This document shows, in pieces, positions 1 through 11,800 of a stretch of DNA of 64,000 bases. Positions within the stretch are counted from its first letter, which is position 1. Each line of letters begins with the position of its first letter. Location of the stretch: NCBI GenBank assembly GCA_963402885.1, contig OY727093.1, forward strand, positions 12,969,501 to 13,033,500, written 5' to 3'. The position numbers and the translations under genes were made by a program. This stretch comes from Antedon bifida. Lineage: Eukaryota; Echinodermata; Crinoidea; Comatulida; Antedonidae. The notes under the pieces were generated by a model, which was not told the origin of the DNA, made no database searches, and saw only the letters and a program-made list of their open reading frames with translations.

Positions 1-537
1 TTTATACATTAAATAATTGTTCAATGTTGATTTCTTTTGGGCTCTTTCGAACCATTCTCGATCATCATTATTACAATTTACTGGCATCAAATTTAACGAA
101 AGGTCAACTGATGGATCTATATTAAAATAATTACACAAATCGTATTTTGAAAGTAGGCATCGAATATGGCTTAGCCACTTCCATTTCAGTTTATTTTGAT
201 TTTGCATGATTGCTTTGAAGAGTAAACGTGGCCACCTATCATCATCTTTCTTCAACCGTTGGAAATATTTTATTCTAAAGTTGTTATGTATAGTGGCAAG
301 TGAGTACCATCCTAGGTCACCATAGAGAGCTTCTTTAGCTGTATTTCTAGGTGCTTTTAGAATTATCCTTGCCATTTGATACTGAAGATTTTCTATTTTT
401 TTAGATTTCCCTCCACTTAACCAAACGGAGCATCCATAATTGATAGTGGGCAAGCTAATCACTCTCCAAAGCAAATCACCAAAATAAACTCTATTAAAAT
501 CATCTTGGTTGTAAATTATAGATTTTATGTTGTGAAC
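1..537 (-). pseudogene. C-terminal fragment of a non-LTR (LINE) reverse transcriptase
   Basis: Read on the minus strand from about 537 to the window edge, one frame stays open for about 179 codons. It has the texture of the region after the catalytic palm of LINE reverse transcriptases: a hydrophobic stretch LPTINYGCSVWL, then KKIENLQYQMARIIL, then a block with DLGWYSL. The LPxxxYG..vW and ie..Q..aRiIl pattern is known from the C-terminal domain of jockey/CR1-like elements. Just upstream on that strand, KYLGF-like residues occur in another frame and run into a stop, so the copy is frameshifted and lacks its catalytic core here. The rest lies beyond position 1. It looks like a dead transposon remnant rather than a host gene. 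The family assignment is by eye and the clade is uncertain. Confidence 0.6.
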
Positions 538-952
538 CCAAGATATTTATAAGAATTAGTTTCCATAATTGTTAACAACCTAAGGGATTTGTGTGAATCT
601 AGCCAATGGAAATTGGTTTTATTAAGGTGTTAGGTTGCTAAACTTTCTAACAAGAATTTGTGAATCGTTGACTGTGATTGGCTATAGAGAAAAATGACGC
701 TCTCCTATTGGATGACGCTTTTGTTTACGATTAAACAGCATGGCTTCACCGTAGTTTTTCGAATGAACGTTTCAACATTTTGTTAATATTTAGGAATTTA
801 ATCGTTATTTTTATTCATATATTTTTTTTAAATAACAAAAAATATAATATTATGTACCACACAGTGATATATTGTTGACTAGTTTGACATTATTGAGAAG
901 AAAATGGGTTAGTTAGCGAGTTTTGACAGAGAGTCTTGTCGCGTTGATCGGC
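538..952. other. AT-rich intergenic stretch, no gene seen
   Basis: No credible coding frame or RNA gene is visible. Two ATTGG words (about 680-710) could be inverted CCAAT boxes, but nothing downstream supports a promoter. Confidence 0.4.
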
Positions 953-1002
953 GGGCTAGGCTAGGCCATATGGAACGCCTCCTCTGCCTTCAGTTCACAT
1001 TT

Positions 1003-1192
1003 ATCATGCAGTACACATCAATCGTCATGCAGTACACACCAATCGTTATGCAGTACACACCAGTCGTCATGCAGTACACACCAATCGTCATGCAGTACAC
1101 ACCAAACATACACACCAATCGTCATGCAGTACACACCAAACATCATGCAGTACACACCAATCGTCATGCAGTACACACCAATCGTCATGCAG
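1003..1192 (+). repeat. 21-bp minisatellite, left arm
   Basis: About nine copies of CAGTACACACCAATCGTCATG with point variants (ATCGTC, AACATC, GTCGTC). One unit is disrupted near 1105-1125. Confidence 0.85.
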
Positions 1193-1527
1193 TCAAATAT
1201 TGCGTAATTTATACCGCCACCTATCGACAAAATCGAATATCACGTGACGTTTATTAGACGGCTGTAAAACTAAGACTATTTATTATTTCTTTTATGGAAT
1301 TCAATAATTACAATGGCCTCCTAGCCGCGCCTACGTCCTATAGATTCCAACATTTCTTTAATAGTTTTGCCAGCCATTTTAGTCATAAAGCACGTGCGAT
1401 GTAGTAGTAGACATCGTGAGTTGCTGTAGTATACAGTTTGAATAGCCTTAGTTTTACAGTCGTCTAATAAACGTCATGTGATATTGGATTTTGTCGATAG
1501 GTGGCGGTATAAATTACGCAATATTTG

Positions 1528-1830
1528 ACTGCATAACGATTGGTGTGTACTGCATGACGATTGGTGTGTACTGCATGATGTTTGGTGTGTACTGCATGAT
1601 GTTTGGTGTGTACTGCATGACCATTGGTGTGTACTGCATGACGATTGGTGTGTACTGCATGACGTTTGGTGTGTACTGCATGATGTTTGGTGTGTACTGC
1701 ATGACGATTGGTGTGTACTGAATGATGTTTGGTGTGTACTGCATGACGATTGGTGTGTACTGCATGACCATTGGTGTGTACTGCATGACGATTGGTGTGT
1801 ACTGCATGACCATTGGTGTGTACTTCATGA
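1528..1830 (-). repeat. 21-bp minisatellite, right arm
   Basis: About fourteen copies of the same 21-bp unit in inverted orientation (plus strand ATTGGTGTGTACTGCATGACG). The array is longer than the left one, so the two arms have changed copy number independently. Confidence 0.85.
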
Positions 1831-1876
1831 TAAATGTGAACTGAAGGCAGAGGAGGCGTTCCATAAGGCCAAGCTA

Positions 1877-2090
1877 ATCGGCGTCGCTACTTCATTGTTG
1901 ATTTTCTCAAAATGAAGATTTCCTGAGCTAGAAAGTGACTCGTATGTTTTCATTAATAACTTGTCATATAATAAACCAATTTTAATAAACAACGGCTTAT
2001 TTTAAAGTTTATTAAATATAGATTATAAATATATAAAAATCTAAAAAATTATTATTTCCGACACTATGCCAATTTTGTGATGCCATGCCT
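1877..2090. other. AT-rich spacer
   Basis: No gene or repeat structure is recognised between the two inverted-repeat elements. Confidence 0.4.
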
Positions 2091-3948
2091 CACTTGTTAA
2101 AATAAGCAATACTTATATCTCTCATTCGAGCTATATTATCTATACCATTCCGGTAGGTCGAGTCAACCTTCAATCAAATACTGTACATCGTTCATGTTGT
2201 GATTATAGACGGGGTACACTCGACCCGACCATGGAGGAATTCCTCCATAACCCGACCGGTTTGGTATTGTATACTGTATCTGTTTATCACGTGACGATGC
2301 CAGGCATGGGCAGAGGGCACGTGTATCGTCACCTCGCTCCTCCTCAGGAATGTACAGTATACGTTACGCCTCATTGATTCTGAAGGCTTTCCCAGTCAGT
2401 GCGAAAATCGGCAAACGTAAACTGAATCTCCAAATGATGTTACACAATTGTGATGAATTTTTATAGAAAATTGACTTTATAAATGGGAAGACCGACTAAG
2501 ATTACATCAGATAAGTATAAGTTTACAAAAGTAATTGATATGGTTAATGATAACGAGTCGTCGGAAGATTGACCATTTCACGAATTTCCTATTCTGTAAC
2601 CACAGTGTGATTTTACCGTAGCTGCACTTGTAATCTGGCCTCATTTTACAGCCTTCGTTCTGCTTCACTGGGCTTATATAAATTGAAACTTTTACTGTTC
2701 AAGAGACAAACAAATATATTTTATATTTTTTACTATTCATTTTAAACCCGGAACCTCCCTTTAAACTATGCTATAGGAATCATTATTGCCAAGGAATCAT
2801 TAATTATTCTCGGAAATATATTTCCCTTAGCGCTCCTTCGAGCAAAATATCATTCCCTCGGGGATGTCAAATCGTATATTTCACCTCTAAGCAGGCAATA
2901 TCTGTATAATATTAATTAATATACCTACTAACATTTTAAAAATATAAATTCGATTTCTGTATTGTGTCTGTGTTTGTTAGAGCATGTACAGTTTTATGTT
3001 TGTCTATATCCAACCAAGAAGTATATAATAGAGAGATAAATATAATATACTAAATTAATAAAACACTGTGTAACCGGTCATTCATTTATTTATTCATGGA
3101 CAAACACAGTAAAATATGCACATGGTTTGAAATTATTTTTGTTTGTTTAAAGTTAAAAATTCATATAAAAATATAAAAATGAGTTAAAAAGGTTAACATT
3201 TTGTAAAATAAAACACATCATTTAAAATACATAGTTTAAAATACAAAATACAAGCACGATTGGTGTGTGTAAGGGTATAAAATGATCAACGTTAGGTCAT
3301 AATACATTAAAGGGGGGTTCCGGGTTTTTTCTCTTGAACGGTAAAAGTTTTAATTTATATAAGCGCCCAGTGAAGCAGAACGAAGGCTGTGAAATGAGGC
3401 CAGATTACAAGTGCAGCTACGGCGATATGACACTGTGTTACAGAATAGGAAATTCGTGAAATGGTCAATCTTCCGACGACTCGTTATCATTAACCATATC
3501 AATTACTTTTGTAAAATTATACTTATCTGATGTAATTTTAGTCGGTCTTCCCATTTATAAAGTCAATCTTCTATGAAAATTCATCAAAACAGTGAAAAAT
3601 TAGATATGTTTGCACTTTACGTTTGCCGATTTTCGCACTGACTTAGGGAAAGCCTTCAAAATCAATGAAGCGCAACGTATACATTCCTGCTGAGTGTAAG
3701 GAGAGCGAGACGACGATACACGTGCTCTCTCGCCCCATGCCTGGCATCGTCACGTACGTGATAAACAGATACAGTATACAATACCAAACTGGTCGGGTCG
3801 AGTATACCCCGTCTATAATCACAACAAGAACGATGTACAGTAATTTGATTGAAGGTCGACTCGACCTACCGGAATGGTATAGATAATATAGCTCGAATGA
3901 GAGAGTTGGAATATTTGTAAACATAAGTATTGCTAATTTTAACAAGTG
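2091..3948. repeat. Large inverted repeat, arms about 640-680 bp with about 540-bp loop
   Basis: The left arm (about 2091-2765) and right arm (about 3308-3948) are reverse complements with scattered mismatches and small indels. Outer ends share CACTTGTTAAAAT (2091 rightwards; 3948 leftwards). Inner ends share CCGGAACC-type sequence next to TCTTGAAC. Shared internal landmarks include the reversed pairs around 2280-2320/3740-3780 and 2555-2600/3440-3480. The left arm carries about 35 extra bases near 2710-2745. The short open frames in the arms (2192-2374 minus, 3665-3886 plus) are the same sequence seen twice and have no recognisable domain. It is best read as a palindromic non-autonomous transposon or two inverted copies of one. 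No convincing target duplication was found. Confidence 0.75.
2766..3307. other. Loop of the large inverted repeat
   Basis: This is AT-rich sequence without a coding frame longer than a few dozen codons, and no similarity is recognised. Confidence 0.4.
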
Positions 3949-4154
3949 TAGCCTATAGTAAAAGGCCTGGTAGTATCAATTGGCGTAGGGTCTACTACAC
4001 TAGCTAGATTAACTTTTATCTGGGCCGGATCGGCTAGGTATCCTTCCTACTACCTGGTATACTTGCTTGATGCAGTATCCGCTTTTTTGGAGAGTAAACT
4101 AGGCTTATTTTAGGCCTACTTAGACGATCGGGACACCATACGTGCGGAGGTAAC

Positions 4155-4758
4155 GGGACGATTCGGCCCTGAGACGATTCGGCACGGGGCGATTCGGCCC
4201 TGGGACGATTCGGCCCGGGACTATTCGGCCCTGGACGATTCGGCCCTGAGACGATTCGGCACACTTAAATTTATCGGCGTTGATATGCATTTTATAAGCA
4301 TAAAATAAGCTTTTTCCCCAAACTTTATTTCCAGAGAGACTATGGGGTAGTACAGAATGGATAACGATGCAATAAAGCAAACATTTTGAAAACATTGTCG
4401 AAAATGATCAATTTTTAGTCACGCGAACGATGTAAACAAGTTACGCCCTCTGTTGGCCGCTTGGCGAATGCACGAAATAAACAAGGTTTTCGTAGTAATA
4501 AATTCATTATAAAATTACGTTTTTTTAGTAATTTATTATATATATTATATCAAAATTGTCAATATCAATAAAATACGGATTGTTAAACACCTTTAAAAAC
4601 TTGATAAATACCCAAAAAAATGAATATGAATTTGGTCTGAAGTGAGACGTTTCGGCCCACAAAGTGGGATGTTTCGGCCCAAAAGTGGGCCGAATCGTCC
4701 CACCAAAAGTGGGCCGAATAGTCCCGGGCCGAATCGTCTCAGGGCCGAATCGTCCCTG
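4155..4758. repeat. GC-rich minisatellite in inverted orientation around an AT-rich core
   Basis: At 4155-4262 the word ACGATTCGGCCC recurs about every 15-17 bp. At 4645-4758 the same word recurs, mostly as its complement GGGCCGAATCGT, so the two clusters can pair. The roughly 380-bp core between them is AT-rich and lacks a gene. Flanks outside the clusters share partial inverted similarity around GTGCGGA. Open frames rich in GPNRPG or AESSQGRIV across this area come from the repeat and are not proteins. It is probably another foldback-type element. Confidence 0.65.
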
Positions 4759-4762
4759 AACC

Positions 4763-5873
4763 CGTGCGGACGGCGATCGGACCTTGTTTTGCCTCAATAT
4801 TTACAGCCGATATGTTTTAGGTTTAGATCGTTTAGGAGTTTGGTTGATAGGATAGGTTTTGAATCCACTGAGTTTTGTTATTTATGGGCCAATCGTTTAG
4901 TAGTAGGCTAGCTAGGCCCATGATGAGCCCCAATGTTTTAAAGTAGCCATCGTGGCATGGATTCCCAATCAGAATGGCTCTCACCCATGAAAAAAATGAT
5001 TTAGGCTAGGCCTAGCCTAGTACGTGAAGCCGATCTGTACTATTCGAGGTATAAAAATAGTATATAATTTATGACTCCGTAATCTGTACTAAATTTTGTA
5101 TTTCATTAAATGTCAAATAAATATATGCTACTACTGTTATTAATTACACTTTAGGCCTAGCTTAGAAAATCTACAAAAAATGTATTTCACAATGATCGGG
5201 TGGTCGTCGTTTGACAGGGAGAGAGTTGACAAACACAACGTACACGAGTTTGGAATACCACTGATGACGTGACTTTGTGAATATCTCATGAATATTAATG
5301 AGCTTCCCTAAGCTGCTGAAAAACAGACTTTCCATGAATTTACCCTAAAATGTATATGAAATTTTTTTTTTAAATTTCTCGTTATTACTTCTTTATTCTG
5401 ACATGTCTATATTGTTATAATATTTTTTATTTAATAAATAAACGATATTTAAAAGCAATTTTAAACCCAGAATCCCCATTTAAACGCCAGGTAGAACCTT
5501 ATTAAACTGAAAAGTTATCAAGTATATGCTACAGTAATATTTAGCTATGTTAAATCTTACTAGTTGACATGTTATACAATAATACGATACAATATTATTT
5601 CAACACACATTGACCTTAGATCATGTTATTAATATGTACTTGCTGACATTATAAATCACTGAATATACCTTAGTATGATCGACCATGGAGGTATGACAAT
5701 ACCGTTAATAGGCTACATGGCCATTAATGTGTATCATCATTAGACTTATTTTCTGGCACAATATTATTATTTTCATTTACAATAATGCCGATATAGATTA
5801 TTATTATTATTATTATTATGTTTATTTTATAATATTTCTGAAACCCTAAAACAGTACAATTTAATAATTTCAG
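4763..5873. other. 1.1-kb non-coding stretch upstream of the giant exon
   Basis: No exon with a signal peptide and a phase-1 donor could be identified. The stretch contains TAGGCCTAG-like palindromic words near 4990-5020 and a short segment near 5460-5490 resembling the inner end of the 2091-3948 repeat (TTTTAAACCCAGAATCCCC). There is an ATT microsatellite at about 5799-5819, and a splice acceptor (TTTAATAATTTCAG) ends at 5873. It is probably intron sequence of the mucin-like gene. Confidence 0.5.
5799..5819 (+). repeat. (ATT)n microsatellite
   Basis: About seven ATT triplets lie just before the acceptor of the giant exon. Confidence 0.8.
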
Positions 5874-8800
5874 AGGATATTACAACTGCCGAAGAAGAAA
5901 CAACGCAAAATTCGACAACTTTGTTTAGTACTTCAACAACAGATGCAACTACTAGTGAAGGTATAACAACCCAAAGATCAACCAAATTGTTTGACTCAAC
6001 AACAGGTGTGGAATTAACAACACAGGAAGATTCTACAACAGTTGACGTTACTACTGATGAAGGTATAACAACACAAGCCTCAACCACATTGTTTGACTCA
6101 ACAACAGGTGTGGGTATAACAACACAAGAAGGTTCTACAACAGTTGACATTACTACTGATGAAAGTATAACAACACAAGCTTCAACCACTTTGTTTGACT
6201 CAACAACAGGTGAGGGTATAACAACACAAGAAAGTTCTACAACAGTTGACGTTACTACTGATGAAGGTATAACAACACAAGCCTCAACCACATTGTTAGA
6301 TTCAACAACAGGTTTGGATGTAACAACACAGCAAGATTCTACAACAGTTGACGGTACTACTGATGAAGGTATAACAACACAAGCCTCAACCACATTGTTT
6401 GAATCAACAACAGGTGAGGGTATAACAACACGAGAAGGTTCTACAACAGTTGACGTTACTACTGATGAAGGTATAACAACACAAGCCTCAACCACATTGT
6501 TTGACTCAACAACAGGTGTGGGTATAACAACACAGCAAGATTCTACAACAGTTGACGTTACTACTGATGAAAGTATAACAACACAAGCCTCAATCACATT
6601 GTTTGACTCAACAACAGGTGTGGGTATAACGACACAGGAAGGTTCTACAACAGTTGACGTTACTACTGATGAAGGTATAACAACACAAGCCTCAACCACA
6701 TTGTTTGAATCAACAACAGGTGTTGGTATAACGACACAAGAAGATTCTACAACAGTTGACGTAACTACTGATGAAGGTATAACAGCACAAACTCCAACCA
6801 CATTGTTTGACTCAACAACAGGTTTGGATGTAACAACACAGGAACATTCTACAACAGTTGACGTTACTACTGATGAAGGTATAACAACACACGCCTCAAC
6901 CACATTGTTTGACTCAACAACAGGTGAGGGTATAACAACACAAGAAGGTTCTACAACAGTTGACGTTACTACTGATGAAGGTATAACAACACAAGCTTCA
7001 ACCACTTTGTTTGACTCAACAACAGGTGAGGGTATAACAACACAAGAAAGTTCTACAACAGTTGACGTTACTACTGATGAAGGTAAAACAACACACGCCT
7101 CAACCACATTGTTTGACTCAACAACAGGTGTGGGTATAACAACACAGCAAGATTCTACAACAGTTGACGTTACTACTGATGAAAGTATAACAACACAAGC
7201 CTCAATCACATTGTTTGACTCAACAACAGGTGTGGGTATAACGACACAGGAAGGTTCTACAACAGTTGACGTTACTACTGATGAAGGTATAACAACACAA
7301 GCCTCAACCACATTGTTTGAATCAACAACAGGTGTTGGTATAACGACACAAGAAGATTCTACAAGAGTTGACGTAACTACTGATGAAGGTATAACAGCAC
7401 AAACTCCAACCACATTGTTTGACTCAACAACAGGTTTGGATGTAACAACACAGGAACATTCTACAACAGTTGACGTTACTACTGATGAAGGTATAACAAC
7501 ACAAGCCTCAACCACATTGTTTGACTCAACAACAGGTGAGGGTATAACAACACAAGAAGGTTCTACAACAGTTGACGTTACTACTGATGAAGGTATAACA
7601 ACACACGCCTCAACCACATTGTTTGACTCAACAACAGGTGAGGGTATAACAACACAAGAAGGTTCTACAACAGTTGACGTTACTACTGATGAAGGTATAA
7701 CAACACAAGCTTCAACCACTTTGTTTGACTCAACAACAGGTGAGGGTATAACAACACAAGAAAGTTCTACAACAGTTGACGTTACTACTGATGAAGGTAA
7801 AACAACACACGCCTCAACCACATTGTTTGACTCAACAACAGGTGAGGGTATAACAACACAGGAAGGTTCTACAACAGTTGACGTTACTACTGATGAAGGT
7901 ATAACAACACAAGCCTCAACCACATTGTTTGACTCAACAACAGGTGTGGGTATAACGACACAAGAATATTCTACAACAATTGACGTTACTACTGATGAAG
8001 GTATAACAGCACAAACTTCAACCACATTGTTTGACTCAACAACCGGTTTGGATGTAACAACACAGCAAGATTCTACAACAGTTGACGTTACTACTGATGA
8101 AGGTATAACAACACAAGCCTCAACCACATTGTTTGACTCAACAACAGGTGAGGGTATAACAACACAAGAAGGTTCTACAACAGTTGACGTTACTACTGAT
8201 GAAGGTATAACAACACAAGCCTCAACCACATTGTTAGATTCAACAACAGGTTTGGATGTAACAACACAGCAAGATTCTACAACAGTTGACGGTACTAGTG
8301 ATGAAGGTATAACAACACAGGCTTCAACCACTTTGTTTGACTCAACGACAGGTTTGGATGTAACAACACAGCAAGATTCTACAACAGTTGACGTTACTAC
8401 TGATGAAGGTATAACAACACAAGCCTCAACCACATTGTTTGAATCAACAACAGGTGAGGGTATAACAACACGAGAAGGTTCTACAACAGTTGACGTTACT
8501 ACTGATGAAGGTATAACAACACAAGCCTCAACCACATTGTTTGACTCAACAACAGGTGTGGGTATAACAACACAGCAAGATTCTACAACAGTTGACGTTA
8601 CTACTGATGAAGGTATAACAGCACAAACTTCAACCACATTGTTTGACTCAACAACAGGTTTGGATGTAACAACACAGCAAGATTCTACAACAGTTGACGT
8701 TACTACTGATGAAGGTATAACAACACAAGCCTCAACCACATTGTTTGACTCAACAACAGGTGAGGGTATAACAACACAAGAAGGTTCTACAACAGTTGAC

Positions 8801-11800
8801 GTTACTACTGATGAAGGTATAACAACACAAGCCTCAACCACATTGTTAGATTCAACAACAGGTTTGGATGTAACAACACAGCAAGATTCTACAACAGTTG
8901 ACGGTACTACTGATGAAGGTATAACAACACAGGCTTCAACCACTTTGTTTGACTCAACAACAGGTTTGGATGTAACAACAAAGCAAGATTCTACAACAGT
9001 TGACGTTACTACTGATGAAGGTATAACAACACAAGCCTCAACCACATTGTTTGAATCAACAACAGGTGAGGGTATAACAACACGAGAAGGTTCTACAACA
9101 GTTGACGTTACTACTGATGGAGGTATAACAACACAAGCCTCAACCACATTGTTTGACTCAACAACAGGTGTGGGTATAACAACACAGCAAGATTCTACAA
9201 CAGTTGACGTTACTACTGATGAAAGTATAACAACACAAGCCTCAATCACATTGTTTGACTCAACAACAGGTGTGGGTATAACGACACAGGAAGGTTCTAC
9301 AACAGTTGACGTTACTACTGATGAAGGTATAACAACACAAGCTTTAACCACATTGTTTGAATCAACAACAGGTGTGGGTATAACGACACAAGAAGATTCT
9401 ACAACAGTTGACGTTACTACTGATGAAGGTATAACAGCACAAACTCCAACCACATTGTTTGATTCAACTACAGGTGTGGGTATAACAACACAGCAAGATT
9501 CTACAACAGTTGACGTTACTACTGATGAAGGTATAACAACACAAGCCTCAACCACATTGTTTGACTCAACAACAGGTGAGGGTATAACAACACAAGAAGG
9601 TTCTACAACAGTTGACGTTACTACTGATGAAGGTATAACAACACAAGCCTCAACCACATTGTTAGATTCAACAACAGGTTTGGATGTAACAACACAGCAA
9701 GATTCTACAACAGTTGACGGTACTACTGATGAAGGTATAACAACACAGGCTTCAACCACTTTGTTTGACTCAACAACAGGTTTGGATGTAACAACAAAGC
9801 AAGATTCTACAACAGTTGACGTTACTACTGATGAAGGTATAACAACACAAGCCTCAACCACATTGTTTGAATCAACAACAGGTGAGGGTATAACAACACG
9901 AGAAGGTTCTACAACAGTTGACGTTACTACTGATGGAGGTATAACAACACAAGCCTCAACCACATTGTTTGACTCAACAACAGGTGTGGGTATAACAACA
10001 CAGCAAGATTCTACAACAGTTGACGTTACTACTGATGAAAGTATAACAACACAAGCCTCAATCACATTGTTTGACTCAACAACAGGTGTGGGTATAACGA
10101 CACAGGAAGGTTCTACAACAGTTGACGTTACTACTGATGAAGGTATAACAACACACGCTTTAACCACATTGTTTGAATCAACAACAGGTGTGGGTATAAC
10201 GACACAAGAAGATTCTACAACAGTTGACGTTACTACTGATGAAGGTATAACAGCACAAACTCCAACCACATTGTTTGATTCAACTACAGGTTTGGATGTA
10301 ACAACACAGCAAGATTCTACAACAGTTGACGTTACTACTGATGAAGGTATAACAACACACGCCTCAACCACATTGTTTGACTCAACAACAGGTGAGGGTA
10401 TAACAACACAAGAAGGTTCTACAACAGTTGACGTTACTACTGATGAAGGTATAACAACACAAGCTTCAACAACTTTGTTTGACTCAACAACAGGTGAGGG
10501 TATAACAACACAAGAAAGTTCTACAACAGTTGACGTTACTACTGATGAAGGTAAAACAACACACGCCTCAACCACATTGTTTGACTCAACAACAGGTGAG
10601 GGTATAACAACACAGCAAGATTCTACAACACTTGACGTTACTACTGATGAAGGTATAACAACACAGGCCTCAACAACATTGTTTGACTCAACAACAGGTG
10701 TGGGTATAACGACACAAGAAGATTCTACAACAGTTGACGTTACTACTGATGAAGGTATAACAGCACAAACTTCAACCACATTTTTTGACTCAACAACAGG
10801 TTTGGATGTAACAACACAGCAAGATTCTACAACAGTTGACGTTACTACTGATGAAGGTATAACAACACAAGCCTCAACCACATTGTTTGACTCAACAACA
10901 GGTGAGGGTATAACAACACAAAAAGGTTCTACAACAGTTGACGTTACTACTGATGAAGGTATAACAACACAAGCCTCAACCACATTGTTTGATTCAACAA
11001 CAGGTTTGGATGTAACAACACAGCAATATTCTACAACAGTTGACGGTACTACTGATGAAGGTATAACAACACAGGCTTCAACCACTTTGTTTGACTCAAC
11101 AACAGGTTTGGATGTAACAACACAGCAAGATTCTACAACAGTTGACGTTACTACTGATGAAGGTATAACAACACAAGCCTCAACCACATTGTTTGACTCA
11201 ACAACAGGTGAGGGTATAACAACACAAGAAGGTTCTACAACAGTTGACGTTACTACTGATGAAGGTATAACAACACAAGCCTCAACCACATTGTTTGACT
11301 CAACAACAGGTGTGGGTATAACAACACAGCAAGATTCTACAACAGTTGACGTTACTACTGATGAAAGTATAACAACACAAGCCTCAACCACATTGTTTGA
11401 CTCAACAACAGGTGTGGGTATAACGACACAGGAAGGTTCTACAACAGTTGACGTTACTACTGATGAAGGTATAACAACACAAGCCTCAACCACTTTGTTT
11501 GACTCAACAACAGGTGTGGGTATAACGACACAAGAAGATTCTACAACAGTTGACGTTACTACTGATGAAGGTATAACAACACAAGCCTCAACCACATTGT
11601 TTGACTCAACAACAGGTGTGGGTATAACAACACAGCAAGATTCTACAACAGTTGACGTTACTACTGATGAAAGTATAACAACACAAGCCTCAACCACATT
11701 GTTTGACTCAACAACAGGTGTGGGTATAACGACACAGGAAGGTTCTACAACAGTTGACGTTACTACTGATGAAGGTATAACAACACAAGCCTCAACCACT

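Larger units (their letters stand above)
953..1876. repeat. Inverted repeat (foldback-like element) with 21-bp minisatellite arms
   Basis: The left arm (about 953-1280) and right arm (about 1441-1876) are inverted copies. GGAACGCCTCCTCTGCC at the outer left reappears reversed near 1845-1862, and the inner segment with GGCGGTATAAATTACGC (plus sense on the right) is reversed on the left. Each arm holds a 21-bp tandem repeat of the type CAGTACACACCAATCGTCATG, about 9 units at 1003-1192 and about 14 at 1528-1830. The spacer of about 160 bp is unique. Because 21 is divisible by 3, both arms appear as open frames rich in MQYTPIV. These are artefacts of the repeat. It resembles a foldback or hairpin transposon; no transposase or clear target duplication was found. 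Confidence 0.75.

Noticed and set aside
970-1864. MQYTPIV-rich open frames on both strands
   Set aside because: They come from a 21-bp minisatellite whose length is a multiple of three, and appear identically in both inverted arms.
2192-3945. Short frames such as MRRNVYC and MKRNVYI
   Set aside because: Same sequence in the two arms of an inverted repeat, with no domain, and diverging by frameshifts.
4034-4911. GPNRPG / AESSQGRIV-rich open frames
   Set aside because: They arise from the GC-rich ACGATTCGGCCC minisatellite in several frames; no consistent protein.
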